Shown: piece by piece, positions 1-8,271 of the stretch | Position numbering within the stretch: the stretch's first letter is position 1 | Layout: every line of letters begins with the position of its first letter | Virus record (IMG/VR): IMGVR_UViG_3300042453_004296 | Coordinates: 1-64,000 of that record | Reading direction: 5' to 3' (one strand) | From: a virus | Length of the DNA: 64,000 nt | Program-made: the position numbers and the translations under genes | Notes under the pieces: generated by a model | Database searches by the model: none | What the model was told of the DNA's origin: nothing | What the model saw: only the letters and a program-made list of their open reading frames with translations

Positions 1-40
1 ACTACTATTGTGTTAGTAGTTGTATTAACGTTTACTGACA

Positions 41-427
41 TTATCGTGTTACTTCTTGGCTTAAACTAACTTGTCCTTCTAAAATTCGAGTTACTACACT
101 ACCTGATGTTATTTCTAGGTCATAACGTGCGGTATTAAATGTAAAATTCGAAGATGATGCGGCAGATATATAGATGCCTATAGAACCAGAGGTAGGTGGA
201 GTAGTCCCATTACTTCCGCTAAAATTTAGGCCAGTACCATCAGCAGCTAAAGAACTAGATAATATAGCATATGTGGTAGGATTTTGATCAGCATAATTAG
301 ATCTAATCATCATTTTACCACTATACCCAGTTAGGTCGACTGGGTTATTAGATGAGTCTTTATATTGGATTTCAAAATCTACTGTTGAACCTTGTTCTAT
401 TACAAATGAGTATTTTCCTGCTGCCAT
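41..427 (-). CDS. Probable virion structural protein, beta-rich
   Basis: This 128-residue protein is predicted to be mostly beta strand. It opens with a segment (about residues 8-35) of the form 'FVIEQGSTVDFEIQYKDSS' followed by 'PVDLTGY', which resembles the N-terminal Ig-like domain of phage baseplate or structural proteins. The C-terminal half (YDLEIT, RILEGQVSLS) also looks like beta sandwich. It lies at the far end of the leftward late operon, and an ATATTTATA late motif sits 13 bases upstream of its ATG. The exact role in the virion is not known. Late expression and fold class are inferences; no catalytic motif is visible. Confidence 0.6.
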   Translation of the reverse strand: MAAGKYSFVIEQGSTVDFEIQYKDSSNNPVDLTGYSGKMMIRSNYADQNPTTYAILSSSLAADGTGLNFSGSNGTTPPTSGSIGIYISAASSSNFTFNTARYDLEITSGSVVTRILEGQVSLSQEVTR

Positions 428-440
428 GTTAGTGTTTAGC

Positions 441-449
441 TATAAATAT
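441..449 (-). promoter_or_regulatory. Putative late promoter (ATATTTATA)
   Basis: The minus strand reads AATATTTATA 13 bases before the ATG at 427. It is one of about eighteen copies in front of late genes. There is no TTTG box upstream, unlike the early promoters. Confidence 0.55.
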
Positions 450-1145
450 TTAGTCTCTATATTCAGCATATAAACCAAGTATAGGCTCTACAATTTCGTG
501 GCGATGGTTTGTTTTTAATGTTATTACTTTTACTCCTTTAATTTCTGCTTCTAAACGAGTAAAGAAACCAATACCACTATCTTTCTTTTGTTTTAAGTCT
601 GTTTGAGTGATGTCTCCACAAAATATCATTTTTCCACCTTTACCTAAACGACCTAATATCATTTCGGTTTGACCATGAGTAATATTTTGACATTCGTCTA
701 CTATTACTACTGCGTCTGGGAATGTTCTACCTCTCATAAATGCAAATGGTACAATTTCAATTTGTCCATCTGCTACCATTTTTTCTATTTTAGTCTTATC
801 ATATAACATATGTAAGTTAGCATAGATAGGAGCCAACCATGGGTCCATTTTTTCTTTTAAGTCACCAGGCAAGAAACCTATTTCTTCTTTTGCTACTGTA
901 GGTCTAGTGATGATGATTCGCTCGATGTCTTTTCTAAACATTAAATCTAAAGCAACTTGACAAGCAACTAATGTTTTACCTGACCCAGCCATACCTTTTA
1001 ATAGTGTAACAGGATTATCTAAGATGACTTGTTTTGCTTCTTTCTGCTCCTCGTTTAGTTGTATTTTAAAACTAATCGGATTTTTAGGCTTCCTCTTTTC
1101 TTTAAAGATATTTTTTGCCTCTTCACTTCTATTGAAATCTGTCAT
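450..1145 (-). CDS. phoH: PhoH-like P-loop ATPase
   Basis: This is a 231-residue PhoH-family ATPase, a family common in T4-type phages. Walker A is GMAGSGKT at residues 51-58 and Walker B is VVIVDEC at about 146-152, followed by QNITHGQ, the typical PhoH segment. A further motif, FCGDITQTD, follows at about 175. PhoH proteins are predicted RNA-linked ATPases or helicases; their role in phages is unsettled. The gene follows the major capsid gene after a terminator and has its own late motif 15 bases upstream of the ATG. Length and motifs match the family, so the call is firm; function beyond ATPase is not. Confidence 0.93.
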   Translation of the reverse strand: MTDFNRSEEAKNIFKEKRKPKNPISFKIQLNEEQKEAKQVILDNPVTLLKGMAGSGKTLVACQVALDLMFRKDIERIIITRPTVAKEEIGFLPGDLKEKMDPWLAPIYANLHMLYDKTKIEKMVADGQIEIVPFAFMRGRTFPDAVVIVDECQNITHGQTEMILGRLGKGGKMIFCGDITQTDLKQKKDSGIGFFTRLEAEIKGVKVITLKTNHRHEIVEPILGLYAEYRD

Positions 1146-1160
1146 GACTTATTATTTGAG

Positions 1161-1169
1161 TATAAATAT
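1161..1169 (-). promoter_or_regulatory. Putative late promoter for phoH
   Basis: The minus strand reads GATATTTATAC 15 bases before the phoH ATG. It lies directly after the capsid-gene terminator hairpin, so termination and re-initiation are packed into about 40 bases. Confidence 0.6.
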
Positions 1170-1171
1170 CA

Positions 1172-1199
1172 ACAAAAAAGCCCAGATTACTCTGGGCTT
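1172..1199 (-). terminator. Rho-independent terminator after the major capsid gene
   Basis: On the minus strand the stem GCCCAGA/TCTGGGC with a 4-base loop (1180-1197) is followed by a run of six T. It lies between the capsid stop codon (1227) and phoH. Confidence 0.85.
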
Positions 1200-1226
1200 A
1201 ATTGTTAGATATTATCTAGGGGTTGC

Positions 1227-2906
1227 TTACAGGGTGTTCAAACCGTTGATGTAAACCTTACCATAGAATTCAGGGCGTAACATCTTCTTAGCGAAACGAG
1301 TCAACAATCCTTTACGTGGAGTGAAGGTAGTTGGATCGTAGATAAGAGGAGTCATGATCAATGGAATGTATGGAGCGAATACAGCACCTGCCTCTAAGAA
1401 TTGCTTACCACGGAAACCTACTAAGATAGTATTTTCAGTCATGTAAGGGTTCTTATAAACAGTGTAACGGCTGTTGAATTGACCAGCTTTTTGTACACCG
1501 AATGCATATTCCATGTCTTCAGCACCGTTAGCATTTGCAGCAAATCCTGGGATTGATTCCAAGATAGTTGAAATAGTTGGAGATACTACCATGAAGTTTG
1601 CACCACCACGAAGGGTTAATTGGTGAATCTTGTTGCTGATCTTGTTGATCTTAGTACCAAGAGTTTGGAACCAAGCACCTTGAGTGTTGTAGAAACCTAA
1701 AGACTGGGTAAAGTCAGTTCCAGCAGCATTCAAAGTATTGTTGTTAACAGCTGACCAGTACTCAGTGTTAGCAGCTGGAGCATCTTCAATTAACATATCT
1801 AAGATTTCTAAGTCGATCTCTAAAGAGATGTACTCACTCATAATGTTAGTTAATTCAGCTTCAGCATCTAAGTTTTGGTAAGCGTTCAAATCTTGTGCAA
1901 ATTCAGGTGTCCATGCCGCCTTTAACTTTTTAGTTTTAGCTGTGATGGTTTGAGATTGCATAGATATGTTGATCTCAGGGATAGCAGCACCGATAGAAGT
2001 AGTACTTGCGTTGTTAGGAACAGCGAATGAGCTACCATCTTCGAAATCACCACGATATTGGTCAGTAGTTGCTTTGTTATAAGTTACAACATAAGCAGCA
2101 CCAGCAGTTGCAAGGTTAGCAGTAGAAGCCGTTACAAAGAATGTAAGACATCCAGAAGCTAATTCCAATTGTGTAAATGCAGGTAAGTTAGTTGCAATTG
2201 TAACAGAACCTGAAGTGATGTTAAATCCACGAACTGCTTCTGGGTCAAAGTTAGGAATAGAAGAAGTTTGGATTGTAAGAGCTTTGATGTTACCAGCAGC
2301 TGCAGAAGCAGATAAAGTTGAATCAAAGTTAACTTGAGCCCAAGAAGCTGTAAATACAGAGTTAGCAGCTATAGCAGCACCCTGAGTAAGAGTAAGAGCT
2401 GAAGATGAGAATTGGTTAGTAGTGTAAGTAAAACGACCAGCACCATATAAACCACCTACAGGAGCAGGAGTTGAGAATGGGGTAGTGCTACCTGCATTAC
2501 GGTTACCATATAAAGATCCGTTCTGAGAGAATGGGTTCTTAGCAGTACCATATTGGAAATCTAAGAAGAATACAAGACCAGAAGGTAAGTTCATTGGTTG
2601 AACGCTAACGAATTCTTTCGCTGCGATTTGACCAAATACCTTACGTACTAATGGCAATGCGATTCCAGTCCAGTTCTCACCAGATTGACCTGAAGTGAAG
2701 TAAGAGCTAGCTCCTGTTGAAGAAGCTTCAACTACTAATTGCTTTGCTTGGTTTTCCAACATCAAAGCCATGTTGTTTTTATTGATATCCTCACCCAAAC
2801 CTTCTAAAAGGCCTGTTTTAGACCACTTGTTAGCTAAACGCGCTGCGTCGCTTTGAAGTGATTTCCATGGGTTTGCAGATTCAACTAATGATTGAATTGT
2901 TTCCAT
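1227..2906 (-). CDS. Major capsid protein, T4 gp23-like
   Basis: This 559-residue protein has the length and position of a gp23-like HK97-fold capsid protein, directly downstream of scaffold and prohead protease genes. The N-terminal about 60 residues are helical and hold several (L/I/V)-x-E sites: SLVE (6-9), GLLE (31-34), LMLE (47-50) and LVVE (56-59). In T4 the gp21 protease removes an N-terminal propeptide at about residue 65, so cleavage near residue 59, just before ASSTGASS, is likely. The middle part (residues 310-400) carries the charged spine region (ITAKTKKLKAAWTPEFAQDL, EAELTNIMSEYISLEIDLEI) typical of gp23 proteins. The start is supported by an A-rich leader (GATTAAAAAA) without Shine-Dalgarno. 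Confidence 0.93.
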   Translation of the reverse strand: METIQSLVESANPWKSLQSDAARLANKWSKTGLLEGLGEDINKNNMALMLENQAKQLVVEASSTGASSYFTSGQSGENWTGIALPLVRKVFGQIAAKEFVSVQPMNLPSGLVFFLDFQYGTAKNPFSQNGSLYGNRNAGSTTPFSTPAPVGGLYGAGRFTYTTNQFSSSALTLTQGAAIAANSVFTASWAQVNFDSTLSASAAAGNIKALTIQTSSIPNFDPEAVRGFNITSGSVTIATNLPAFTQLELASGCLTFFVTASTANLATAGAAYVVTYNKATTDQYRGDFEDGSSFAVPNNASTTSIGAAIPEINISMQSQTITAKTKKLKAAWTPEFAQDLNAYQNLDAEAELTNIMSEYISLEIDLEILDMLIEDAPAANTEYWSAVNNNTLNAAGTDFTQSLGFYNTQGAWFQTLGTKINKISNKIHQLTLRGGANFMVVSPTISTILESIPGFAANANGAEDMEYAFGVQKAGQFNSRYTVYKNPYMTENTILVGFRGKQFLEAGAVFAPYIPLIMTPLIYDPTTFTPRKGLLTRFAKKMLRPEFYGKVYINGLNTL

Positions 2907-2944
2907 TTTTTTAATCGGATTTAAGTTAATTTTAATTTAATTTT

Positions 2945-4108
2945 TTATTTACGTAAACCTGCTAATACTTGCATACGAGCAAAAGCATCGTTTACTTCAA
3001 TAATTGGTTGTTTTGGGGCAGCAGGAGTAATAGTTTTAGAAGCTGATCCTAATGATTCTTTAATTGTGTTCTTCTTAGCAGTAGATGCTTTTAAAGACTC
3101 AGTTAATGTTTCATATACAAGCTTCACTTCTTTTACTGTTTCTGCTTTGTCGAAAGTATTTAATACTTTCACTTTTTCTGATTCGGTAAGGTTTTTTGCT
3201 TTGAAGATTTTGTTAGTGTAAAGTAATTTAGCATTTAACAAATTAACCTCATTAAGTTCAGAACGTAATTCAGCAATTGTTTCTTCCATTTCTTTAGCTT
3301 CAAATGTACCCATTTGTGCGGTAGTAGAACCTCCTTTTAAGCCTAATCCGTATTTTTCACTTGCAGCTGTTCTAGCAGCTTGGATGTACGGGCCTTCAAT
3401 TTGGTTTTTTCTTCCCCAAGCAGTTAAGGCATCAATAAGTTCTTTCTTATCTTCAGCAGTTTTAGCACTCTTTTGGAATTTAGAAATAAGTTCTTTATTT
3501 TCTCTTTCAAAATCTCCAAGTACACTACCAAAGAAAGAAGTAATTTTATCTAATAATCCTTCTTCTACTTTTTCTTCTTCACCTAAGATTTCAGCTAAGA
3601 TTTCGTCGATTTCAATTTCATCTTTGTCTTCGATTTCTTCTTCACCTTCTTCTCCATCTTCCATGTCTATGTCCATATCCATGTCGTCCATGTCCATTTC
3701 CATTTCATCTTCTTCTTCTTCTGATTCTTCACCAGCTACAAGCTTACCAGATGCGATCATGTCATCGATTACCTGAACTACTAATTCTTCAATTTCTTCG
3801 TCAGACATGTCTTCTAACATTAGATCTTCATCTATGTTTTCATACATACCTTCTTCTTCCATTTTAGAATCATCTTCGTTGGTAGCCTCTAACTCAGCTA
3901 AGATTTCTTCTAGACTTAAGTCTGAATCATCTGAACTGTAATTTTCTTTTACTCCGTCTTCTTCCTCTTCCTCGTTTAATCTTTCAGCAAACATTGCTGT
4001 CAATTGTGGGGTAAAGGCTTCTTCAAGAGCAGCTTTTGCATTCGCGATAGCAGTTTCCTTAATGGTTTTAGCCTCAGCGATTGCTTCTTTGAGCATTTCT
4101 CTGTTCAT
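2945..4108 (-). CDS. Prohead core scaffolding protein, T4 gp22-like
   Basis: This 387-residue, very acidic and helical protein lies between the prohead protease and the major capsid genes, as gp22 does in T4. Residues 45-185 are dominated by Glu/Asp runs. Many I/L-x-E sites (MLKE, AIAE near the N-terminus; EEIL, EILGEE later) would allow the gp21-like protease to digest it during head maturation. A less acidic insert (about 190-270, with SFFGSVLGDFERENKEL) interrupts the acidic region. The C-terminus ends in AFARMQVLAGL, a motif resembling FLKMQKMAGV in the internal protein at 15819-16718. The ATG follows GAGGAC, one of the few starts with any purine-rich leader. Confidence 0.85.
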   Translation of the reverse strand: MNREMLKEAIAEAKTIKETAIANAKAALEEAFTPQLTAMFAERLNEEEEEDGVKENYSSDDSDLSLEEILAELEATNEDDSKMEEEGMYENIDEDLMLEDMSDEEIEELVVQVIDDMIASGKLVAGEESEEEEDEMEMDMDDMDMDIDMEDGEEGEEEIEDKDEIEIDEILAEILGEEEKVEEGLLDKITSFFGSVLGDFERENKELISKFQKSAKTAEDKKELIDALTAWGRKNQIEGPYIQAARTAASEKYGLGLKGGSTTAQMGTFEAKEMEETIAELRSELNEVNLLNAKLLYTNKIFKAKNLTESEKVKVLNTFDKAETVKEVKLVYETLTESLKASTAKKNTIKESLGSASKTITPAAPKQPIIEVNDAFARMQVLAGLRK

Positions 4109-4256
4109 TTTGTCCTCAATTAAATTGTTTTGGAAATACGCTTAATATAGAAGCGTAATAGATTTGTTATAATAGATGCTATATAGAAAATAGCATATTT
4201 GAGTATACATATATATAGAGATATGTAAAGTCACATTTATGTATAGAAGAAAAAGA
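4109..4256 (-). promoter_or_regulatory. Structured leader upstream of scaffold-capsid genes
   Basis: This AT-rich gap precedes the gp22-like gene. On the minus strand it can form two hairpins: ATGCTATTTTC/TATATAGCAT (about 4164-4194) and ACGCTTCTATATTAAGCGT (about 4136-4155). No clear ATATTTATA late motif was found, although the gp22/gp23 pair should be the most strongly expressed late genes. The hairpins may protect the transcript or regulate translation (inference). Confidence 0.35.
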
Positions 4257-4278
4257 AACCCTACATTTCTGTAGGGTT
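4257..4278 (-). terminator. Rho-independent terminator
   Basis: The minus strand forms AACCCTACAG/CTGTAGGGTT-type hairpin with a short AAA loop, followed by TCTTTTTCT. It lies between the stop of the 4306-4623 gene and the leader of the scaffold gene, so scaffold and capsid form a separate unit. Confidence 0.75.
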
Positions 4279-4305
4279 GGTCCTAAAATACTATTATAGG
4301 AGGGG

Positions 4306-4623
4306 TTACATATACATTTGTTCGCGTGCTTTATCCTGGGCTAAAATTTGGAACTCCTCTAGATTATTTAGGTAGTCTAGATCTTCATCTGTTAATTCGG
4401 TGCCATCGTTCCACTCAGCGTATGATACATATGAGTCTACGAAATCAGGAGCATCACGTTCATCTACTCCATCTATTTCAATGCTACTATAATTTATACC
4501 TACTTGATCCATTGTTTCTTCAAAAGAAGCAGGGTCATTGTCTTCTATTTCAATATCACCACTTGATACTTCAAATTCGCGGATTACTTCTTTGATAAGA
4601 TTTTTTAGGTATATTCTATTCAT
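4306..4623 (-). CDS. Small acidic putative core protein with prohead-targeting N-terminus
   Basis: The protein starts best at the ATG at 4623 (MNRIYLKNLIKEVIREF); a longer reading frame to 4656 would overlap the protease gene. The start chosen gives 105 residues with a strongly acidic body. The N-terminus matches the shared amphipathic helix and has two I/L-x-E sites (LIKE, VIRE). It lies between the gp21-like protease and the gp22-like scaffold, where T4 keeps its small core genes. A minor prohead core role is likely but inferred from context. Confidence 0.7.
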   Translation of the reverse strand: MNRIYLKNLIKEVIREFEVSSGDIEIEDNDPASFEETMDQVGINYSSIEIDGVDERDAPDFVDSYVSYAEWNDGTELTDEDLDYLNNLEEFQILAQDKAREQMYM

Positions 4624-4627
4624 AGCA

Positions 4628-5239
4628 TTAAAATATTGGGCAAGATCCATTAGCACAAAGTATATCTGTGATAATAGAATTTACTTTTTGGTATTTGTTA
4701 GTTTGAGTAGGTAATTTAGATTCGTTCATCATACCTACTTCTTTCATATATGATCCGGGGTTAGAGGGTGTAGAAACAAAATCCCAGCATAATAATTCGA
4801 AATCGTCTTGTACTTCCATTAAATCACCCATTTGTTTTAATGAACCCATTCCACGTGATGATACACCTACTGGTATACCATTATCAAATAGTGCTTTTAA
4901 AATATTGCCTGATGGTGTAGGTAATAGTTCAATTGCTCCCATTACATGGTCTCCATCCCACCAAATCTTTTTAATGTTGTGAGATACGTTTTTTAAGTTG
5001 ATAATAGAAGAGTCTGGGTGGTCTAGCTCACCTAAAGCACGGTTTGCTTTAACATTCTCCATATACTTGTTTATCTCACGTTCCCACAAATCTCTTGAGT
5101 AGTAACGACCATTGCCGTTTTTAACTTCACAAGTAGCTAATATACCCTCAACAAGTGGGTTACTTGTTGGTACAGTACCTTCAACTAGTTTTAAAGGTTT
5201 AGCAGTAAAAAATTGGGTTTCTATTAATACTTGTTTCAT
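4628..5239 (-). CDS. Prohead core protease, T4 gp21-like
   Basis: This 203-residue protein matches the gp21/S80 family of herpes-like prohead serine proteases. The candidate catalytic His is in ALGELDHPD (His74) and the nucleophile in GIPVGVSSRGMGS (Ser127 or Ser128). The segment DFELLCWDFVSTPSNPG (about 147-163) is the usual region after the catalytic Ser. The protease cleaves after (L/I)-x-E in scaffold, capsid and internal proteins. Its target motif recurs near the N-termini of many proteins in this window. The stop codon of the preceding gene overlaps its start by 4 bases (5236-5239), indicating translational coupling. Confidence 0.92.
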   Translation of the reverse strand: MKQVLIETQFFTAKPLKLVEGTVPTSNPLVEGILATCEVKNGNGRYYSRDLWEREINKYMENVKANRALGELDHPDSSIINLKNVSHNIKKIWWDGDHVMGAIELLPTPSGNILKALFDNGIPVGVSSRGMGSLKQMGDLMEVQDDFELLCWDFVSTPSNPGSYMKEVGMMNESKLPTQTNKYQKVNSIITDILCANGSCPIF

Positions 5240-5727
5240 GCTTTTAAATCAAATTTAACTACGTATCGTACTGTGTCAGATAATGTTTCGTAGCTTTCAA
5301 TTATTTTTTCTAATCCTTCTATATATTCTTCTAATTGGCCAGTTACATTGTCTAGTTTATAACCTAATTCTTCTAGTTCATCAAATTTTTTCTCATCTTC
5401 AGAACTTAATTGTCCACTTTTTTGATATATTTCGTTATATTCTCGAATATGTTCGTCTACATCATTTTTAAAGTTTTCGATTAAAGTAAATTCTTTTTTA
5501 ACTACTTCTATAAAGTTAGTTAACATGTTAGCCATGTTTTGATACCCAGTATCTTTTTCAAGTATCTCAGTTAATTGTTTTCTCCAACCTATTACTTTGA
5601 TAGACAAATCAGATACATACTTATCTACACCCGATAGCAAATCATTCGGATCATCGAATATTTTAGCTTCAGATAAAGCAGCTTTATATTCTTCTTTAAT
5701 TATATTTATTAAATCAGATTTTTTCAT
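5236..5727 (-). CDS. Helical putative prohead core/internal protein
   Basis: The 163-residue product starts MKKSDLINIIKEEYKAALSEAK, which has the shared prohead-targeting helix with IIKE and LSE cleavage sites. The rest is predicted to be alpha-helical coiled coil with many Glu, Lys and Leu (for example VKKEFTLIENFKNDVDEHI). It overlaps the protease gene by 4 bases and follows the 73-residue gene after one base, so it belongs to the head-core operon. No enzyme motif is seen. The role as core or internal protein is inferred. Confidence 0.7.
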   Translation of the reverse strand: MKKSDLINIIKEEYKAALSEAKIFDDPNDLLSGVDKYVSDLSIKVIGWRKQLTEILEKDTGYQNMANMLTNFIEVVKKEFTLIENFKNDVDEHIREYNEIYQKSGQLSSEDEKKFDELEELGYKLDNVTGQLEEYIEGLEKIIESYETLSDTVRYVVKFDLKA

Positions 5728-5728
5728 A

Positions 5729-5950
5729 TTAGTTTCTTGGGTGGTAAGAAAAATCTCCTCTTCGTATTCTTTCTAGTATATCGTATTGTCTTGGGGTAGC
5801 TTTACCACCTCGTTTTTTAACCGAATCTATTACGGATTGAAAGTATTTTCTACTAGATATAGATACACCATTACTTTTATCAAGTACTTGTTGGTAGAAG
5901 TTAGTATTAACTTCTTTATCTTCAAATAGTAAATCTACTAGCTTAATCAT
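5729..5950 (-). CDS. Small basic internal protein candidate
   Basis: This 73-residue protein begins MIKLVDLLFEDKEVN, the short form of the putative targeting peptide (site LFE at 8-10). The remainder is basic (VKKRGGKATPRQYDILERIRRG) and would suit DNA association after cleavage. It overlaps the upstream 307-residue gene by 4 bases. Related N-termini occur in the proteins at 22669-23094 and 52698-53618. Confidence 0.65.
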   Translation of the reverse strand: MIKLVDLLFEDKEVNTNFYQQVLDKSNGVSISSRKYFQSVIDSVKKRGGKATPRQYDILERIRRGDFSYHPRN

Positions 5951-6870
5951 TTTTTAGCTTTTGTAACAGCACTAATAGGAACTTCTCTATATATTTTACC
6001 ATTTTTTTCAATAGTATATGAAAATGGTTGAGATTCATCTTTGTCTGTTTTGGCATGCATTGATACAGCTATAATAAATACTGGTTCTCCTTCGTACATT
6101 CCCATCTCACCTGCTTCTAAAGGAGGTAATTCACCTAGTATTTCTTTAATTAAAAGATGAATTTGAGAACGTAATACTGACTCTTTTAGGTCACCGTATC
6201 CTGATGATTTGTATTTACCTTTGGGTTCTTTTGGTTCACCCAATCCTGGTGCTTCGGTTTGGTAGCCTATTCCTTTAACCCCAAACTGTCCGTTTTTAAC
6301 ATAATGTTGGCGGTCTTTAGCTAAGTTTTTAGCAACAATAGCTCTTAATTCTTCAACATCTTTATCAGCATTAGCTGGGTCTCTCAGTTCGGTGTAATAT
6401 CCTTTTAAAAATTCTTCACCAAATAAGTTATCATAATTTTTTTCGTCTTTGTAATCAAAATTATGTTTTTGGTTATCTAATACTTCTTTAGATGGCTCTT
6501 CTTTTTCTTTAGCTTCTCTAAGACTACGGTAGTTAATTGGGGAAATATTAGCATCAGCAGTATCTTTTTCTTCAAAATCCTCAATAGATGCCGTAAATTC
6601 ATCTTCATCTTCCTTATCCTCTTCATCCTTAAGCTTGCTCATATTCTCATTAAAGATAGCATGCCAATCTTGTTTTTTACCTGTAGTTACTAGGCCACCT
6701 AATCCTTCACTGATGATGCTTCTGTTTTTAAGGATAGTAACTGTATCTTCAAATGTGTTAACAGGTGAAAGCATGTTTGGAAATTGGCGTAATGCTGATT
6801 TTAAGAAATATGCTTTATTTCCTTTACCTTCTTTAATAAGGTTATATTGTTCTTGTAGTGTTTTTTCCAT
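5947..6870 (-). CDS. Conserved head-cluster protein of unknown function
   Basis: This is a 307-residue charged protein, with a Glu/Asp-rich stretch around residues 85-125. The N-terminus MEKTLQEQYNLIKEGKG contains LIKE before Gly, a good gp21 site. The C-terminal part (LRSQIHLLIKEILGELPPLE, followed by a compact beta region ending VPISAVTKAKK) could be a small folded domain. It lies within the portal-protease gene block, so a core or internal virion role is likely. I do not recognise a named family. Confidence 0.65.
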   Translation of the reverse strand: MEKTLQEQYNLIKEGKGNKAYFLKSALRQFPNMLSPVNTFEDTVTILKNRSIISEGLGGLVTTGKKQDWHAIFNENMSKLKDEEDKEDEDEFTASIEDFEEKDTADANISPINYRSLREAKEKEEPSKEVLDNQKHNFDYKDEKNYDNLFGEEFLKGYYTELRDPANADKDVEELRAIVAKNLAKDRQHYVKNGQFGVKGIGYQTEAPGLGEPKEPKGKYKSSGYGDLKESVLRSQIHLLIKEILGELPPLEAGEMGMYEGEPVFIIAVSMHAKTDKDESQPFSYTIEKNGKIYREVPISAVTKAKK

Positions 6871-6873
6871 GTT

Positions 6874-7377
6874 TTATTTTGTAAATAATTCTATTACGTC
6901 GTCTAAAAGTGAATTTGCTAAATCAGTACCATAAACTGCTTTAAATTGAGGATTTTCTCTATATGAATTTATAGTATCTTTTTTAGCATCTCCTATCAAT
7001 GTAATAAGTTGTTTTAACTTATCAGATAAAGTATTGTAATCACCTAAACGACCAGCAATGTATTTTTTTACTTCTTCATCGTCTGTAGGTAAGGTTGCAA
7101 TGTATGATTCAATATCAAATGCTGCTTGTTCTTCCCATAGTTGTTTTACTTCAATACCTTTAGCAGCTTTATTTAATGCTTTTTGATTAACAGGTTTAAA
7201 TCCTAATTTATAGTAATAGATATGTTCTGCACCTTTAGCTCCTTTTTTAGGGTTAAAAGCATATGGTGTAGCATAATTAGCACCAGCCCCTGGGGTAAAA
7301 TGTGCCCCAGTTCCAGTAGCGCTCATTTCTTTTATGCGCTTGTTTACTAATTCTTTTATTTTATCTTTTTTACTCAT
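6874..7377 (-). CDS. Conserved head-cluster protein of unknown function
   Basis: The 167-residue product has a basic N-terminus (MSKKDKIKELVNKRIKEM, with a RIKE site), a Gly/Ala-rich linker (GTGAHFTPGAGANYATPYAF) and a helical C-terminal half. The linker followed by helices is typical of processed minor virion proteins. It overlaps the upstream gene by 4 bases. No function can be assigned from sequence. Confidence 0.65.
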   Translation of the reverse strand: MSKKDKIKELVNKRIKEMSATGTGAHFTPGAGANYATPYAFNPKKGAKGAEHIYYYKLGFKPVNQKALNKAAKGIEVKQLWEEQAAFDIESYIATLPTDDEEVKKYIAGRLGDYNTLSDKLKQLITLIGDAKKDTINSYRENPQFKAVYGTDLANSLLDDVIELFTK

Positions 7378-8231
7378 GCTAATGTAGTCTCTAATTCTTC
7401 AACTAATTGATAATATTGCAACAAGTTTACCAAATTATCATCTGATGCTTTATCATTTTTACTTAATGGGGATAGTATAGTAATTATCTCATTAATTTTA
7501 ATTTGAGTAGCTTTATCAGTAACTGATTTATTAAGGTTAGTTAAATGAGTTTTGATTTCATTAACTTTAGTGTTGTAAAATTCTTTTAATTTAGGAGTAC
7601 TGTCAACACTGTTAATAAATTCTTTTAAAACCATTTTCTGGTTTTCATTTAGGTTTGAGTACTTATCATTAAATTTCTCAAGTAATACTCGGTATGTTAG
7701 TACGCGGATATCTTTATCTTGATTTTTAAACTCTTCTAGGATATTGTTTTGAACCTCATTTTTGTCAATAGTTGACTGGGTTAAATGTTCTAGAAGAGCT
7801 GTTTTGTTCTCAATGATTTGAGTAGGGTTAGATAAGTTTTCACTGTTATACACTTCTAACAAAGTATACAGGGCAGCTTGTGCCTTATAATTAGGTAATT
7901 TTGTTTTGAAAAATTCTTCAATATTATAATTAGCCTTAATTTCTTTAATTAGGTTGTATTTTTGTCTTTTAAGTGCGGAGCGATTTAACTGCTTTGAGCT
8001 TTCAATAAGAGTAGTAATTACCATATCCGCTTTAGCTTCACTAATACTAGTATACTTAAAAAGACCTTCGTATAACTTATACTCTCTTCCTAATTCGGTT
8101 TTAGTAAAATATTTCTTTAAAATATTCGCAGCTTTTGATTCAGTACCCGATAAGGTATCAGCGGTAATTTGTCTTACAAGAAGCTCAAAAAGGATACCAG
8201 TATTTTTGTACTTTGAATGTTTAATAGTCAT
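7374..8231 (-). CDS. Conserved helical protein next to the portal gene
   Basis: This 285-residue, almost entirely alpha-helical protein starts MTIKHSKYKNTGILFELLVR. It lies immediately downstream of the portal gene and starts a block of overlapping head-core genes. It carries a late motif 20 bases upstream of its ATG. The N-terminus lacks the targeting helix seen in neighbours, so it may act outside the core, for example in head assembly. Function is unknown. Confidence 0.65.
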   Translation of the reverse strand: MTIKHSKYKNTGILFELLVRQITADTLSGTESKAANILKKYFTKTELGREYKLYEGLFKYTSISEAKADMVITTLIESSKQLNRSALKRQKYNLIKEIKANYNIEEFFKTKLPNYKAQAALYTLLEVYNSENLSNPTQIIENKTALLEHLTQSTIDKNEVQNNILEEFKNQDKDIRVLTYRVLLEKFNDKYSNLNENQKMVLKEFINSVDSTPKLKEFYNTKVNEIKTHLTNLNKSVTDKATQIKINEIITILSPLSKNDKASDDNLVNLLQYYQLVEELETTLA

Positions 8232-8251
8232 TCTATGAGTATATTTTTATC

Positions 8252-8260
8252 TATAAATAT
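8252..8260 (-). promoter_or_regulatory. Putative late promoter for the head-core operon
   Basis: The minus strand reads ATATTTATAG between the portal stop and the next ATG (20 bases away). It would transcribe the block 8231 to 4306. Confidence 0.55.
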
Positions 8261-8271
8261 ATGAATTTTTT

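Noticed and set aside
3384-3776. Plus-strand frame rich in Ser opposite the scaffold gene
   Set aside because: It is the reverse of the Glu/Asp-rich scaffold sequence.
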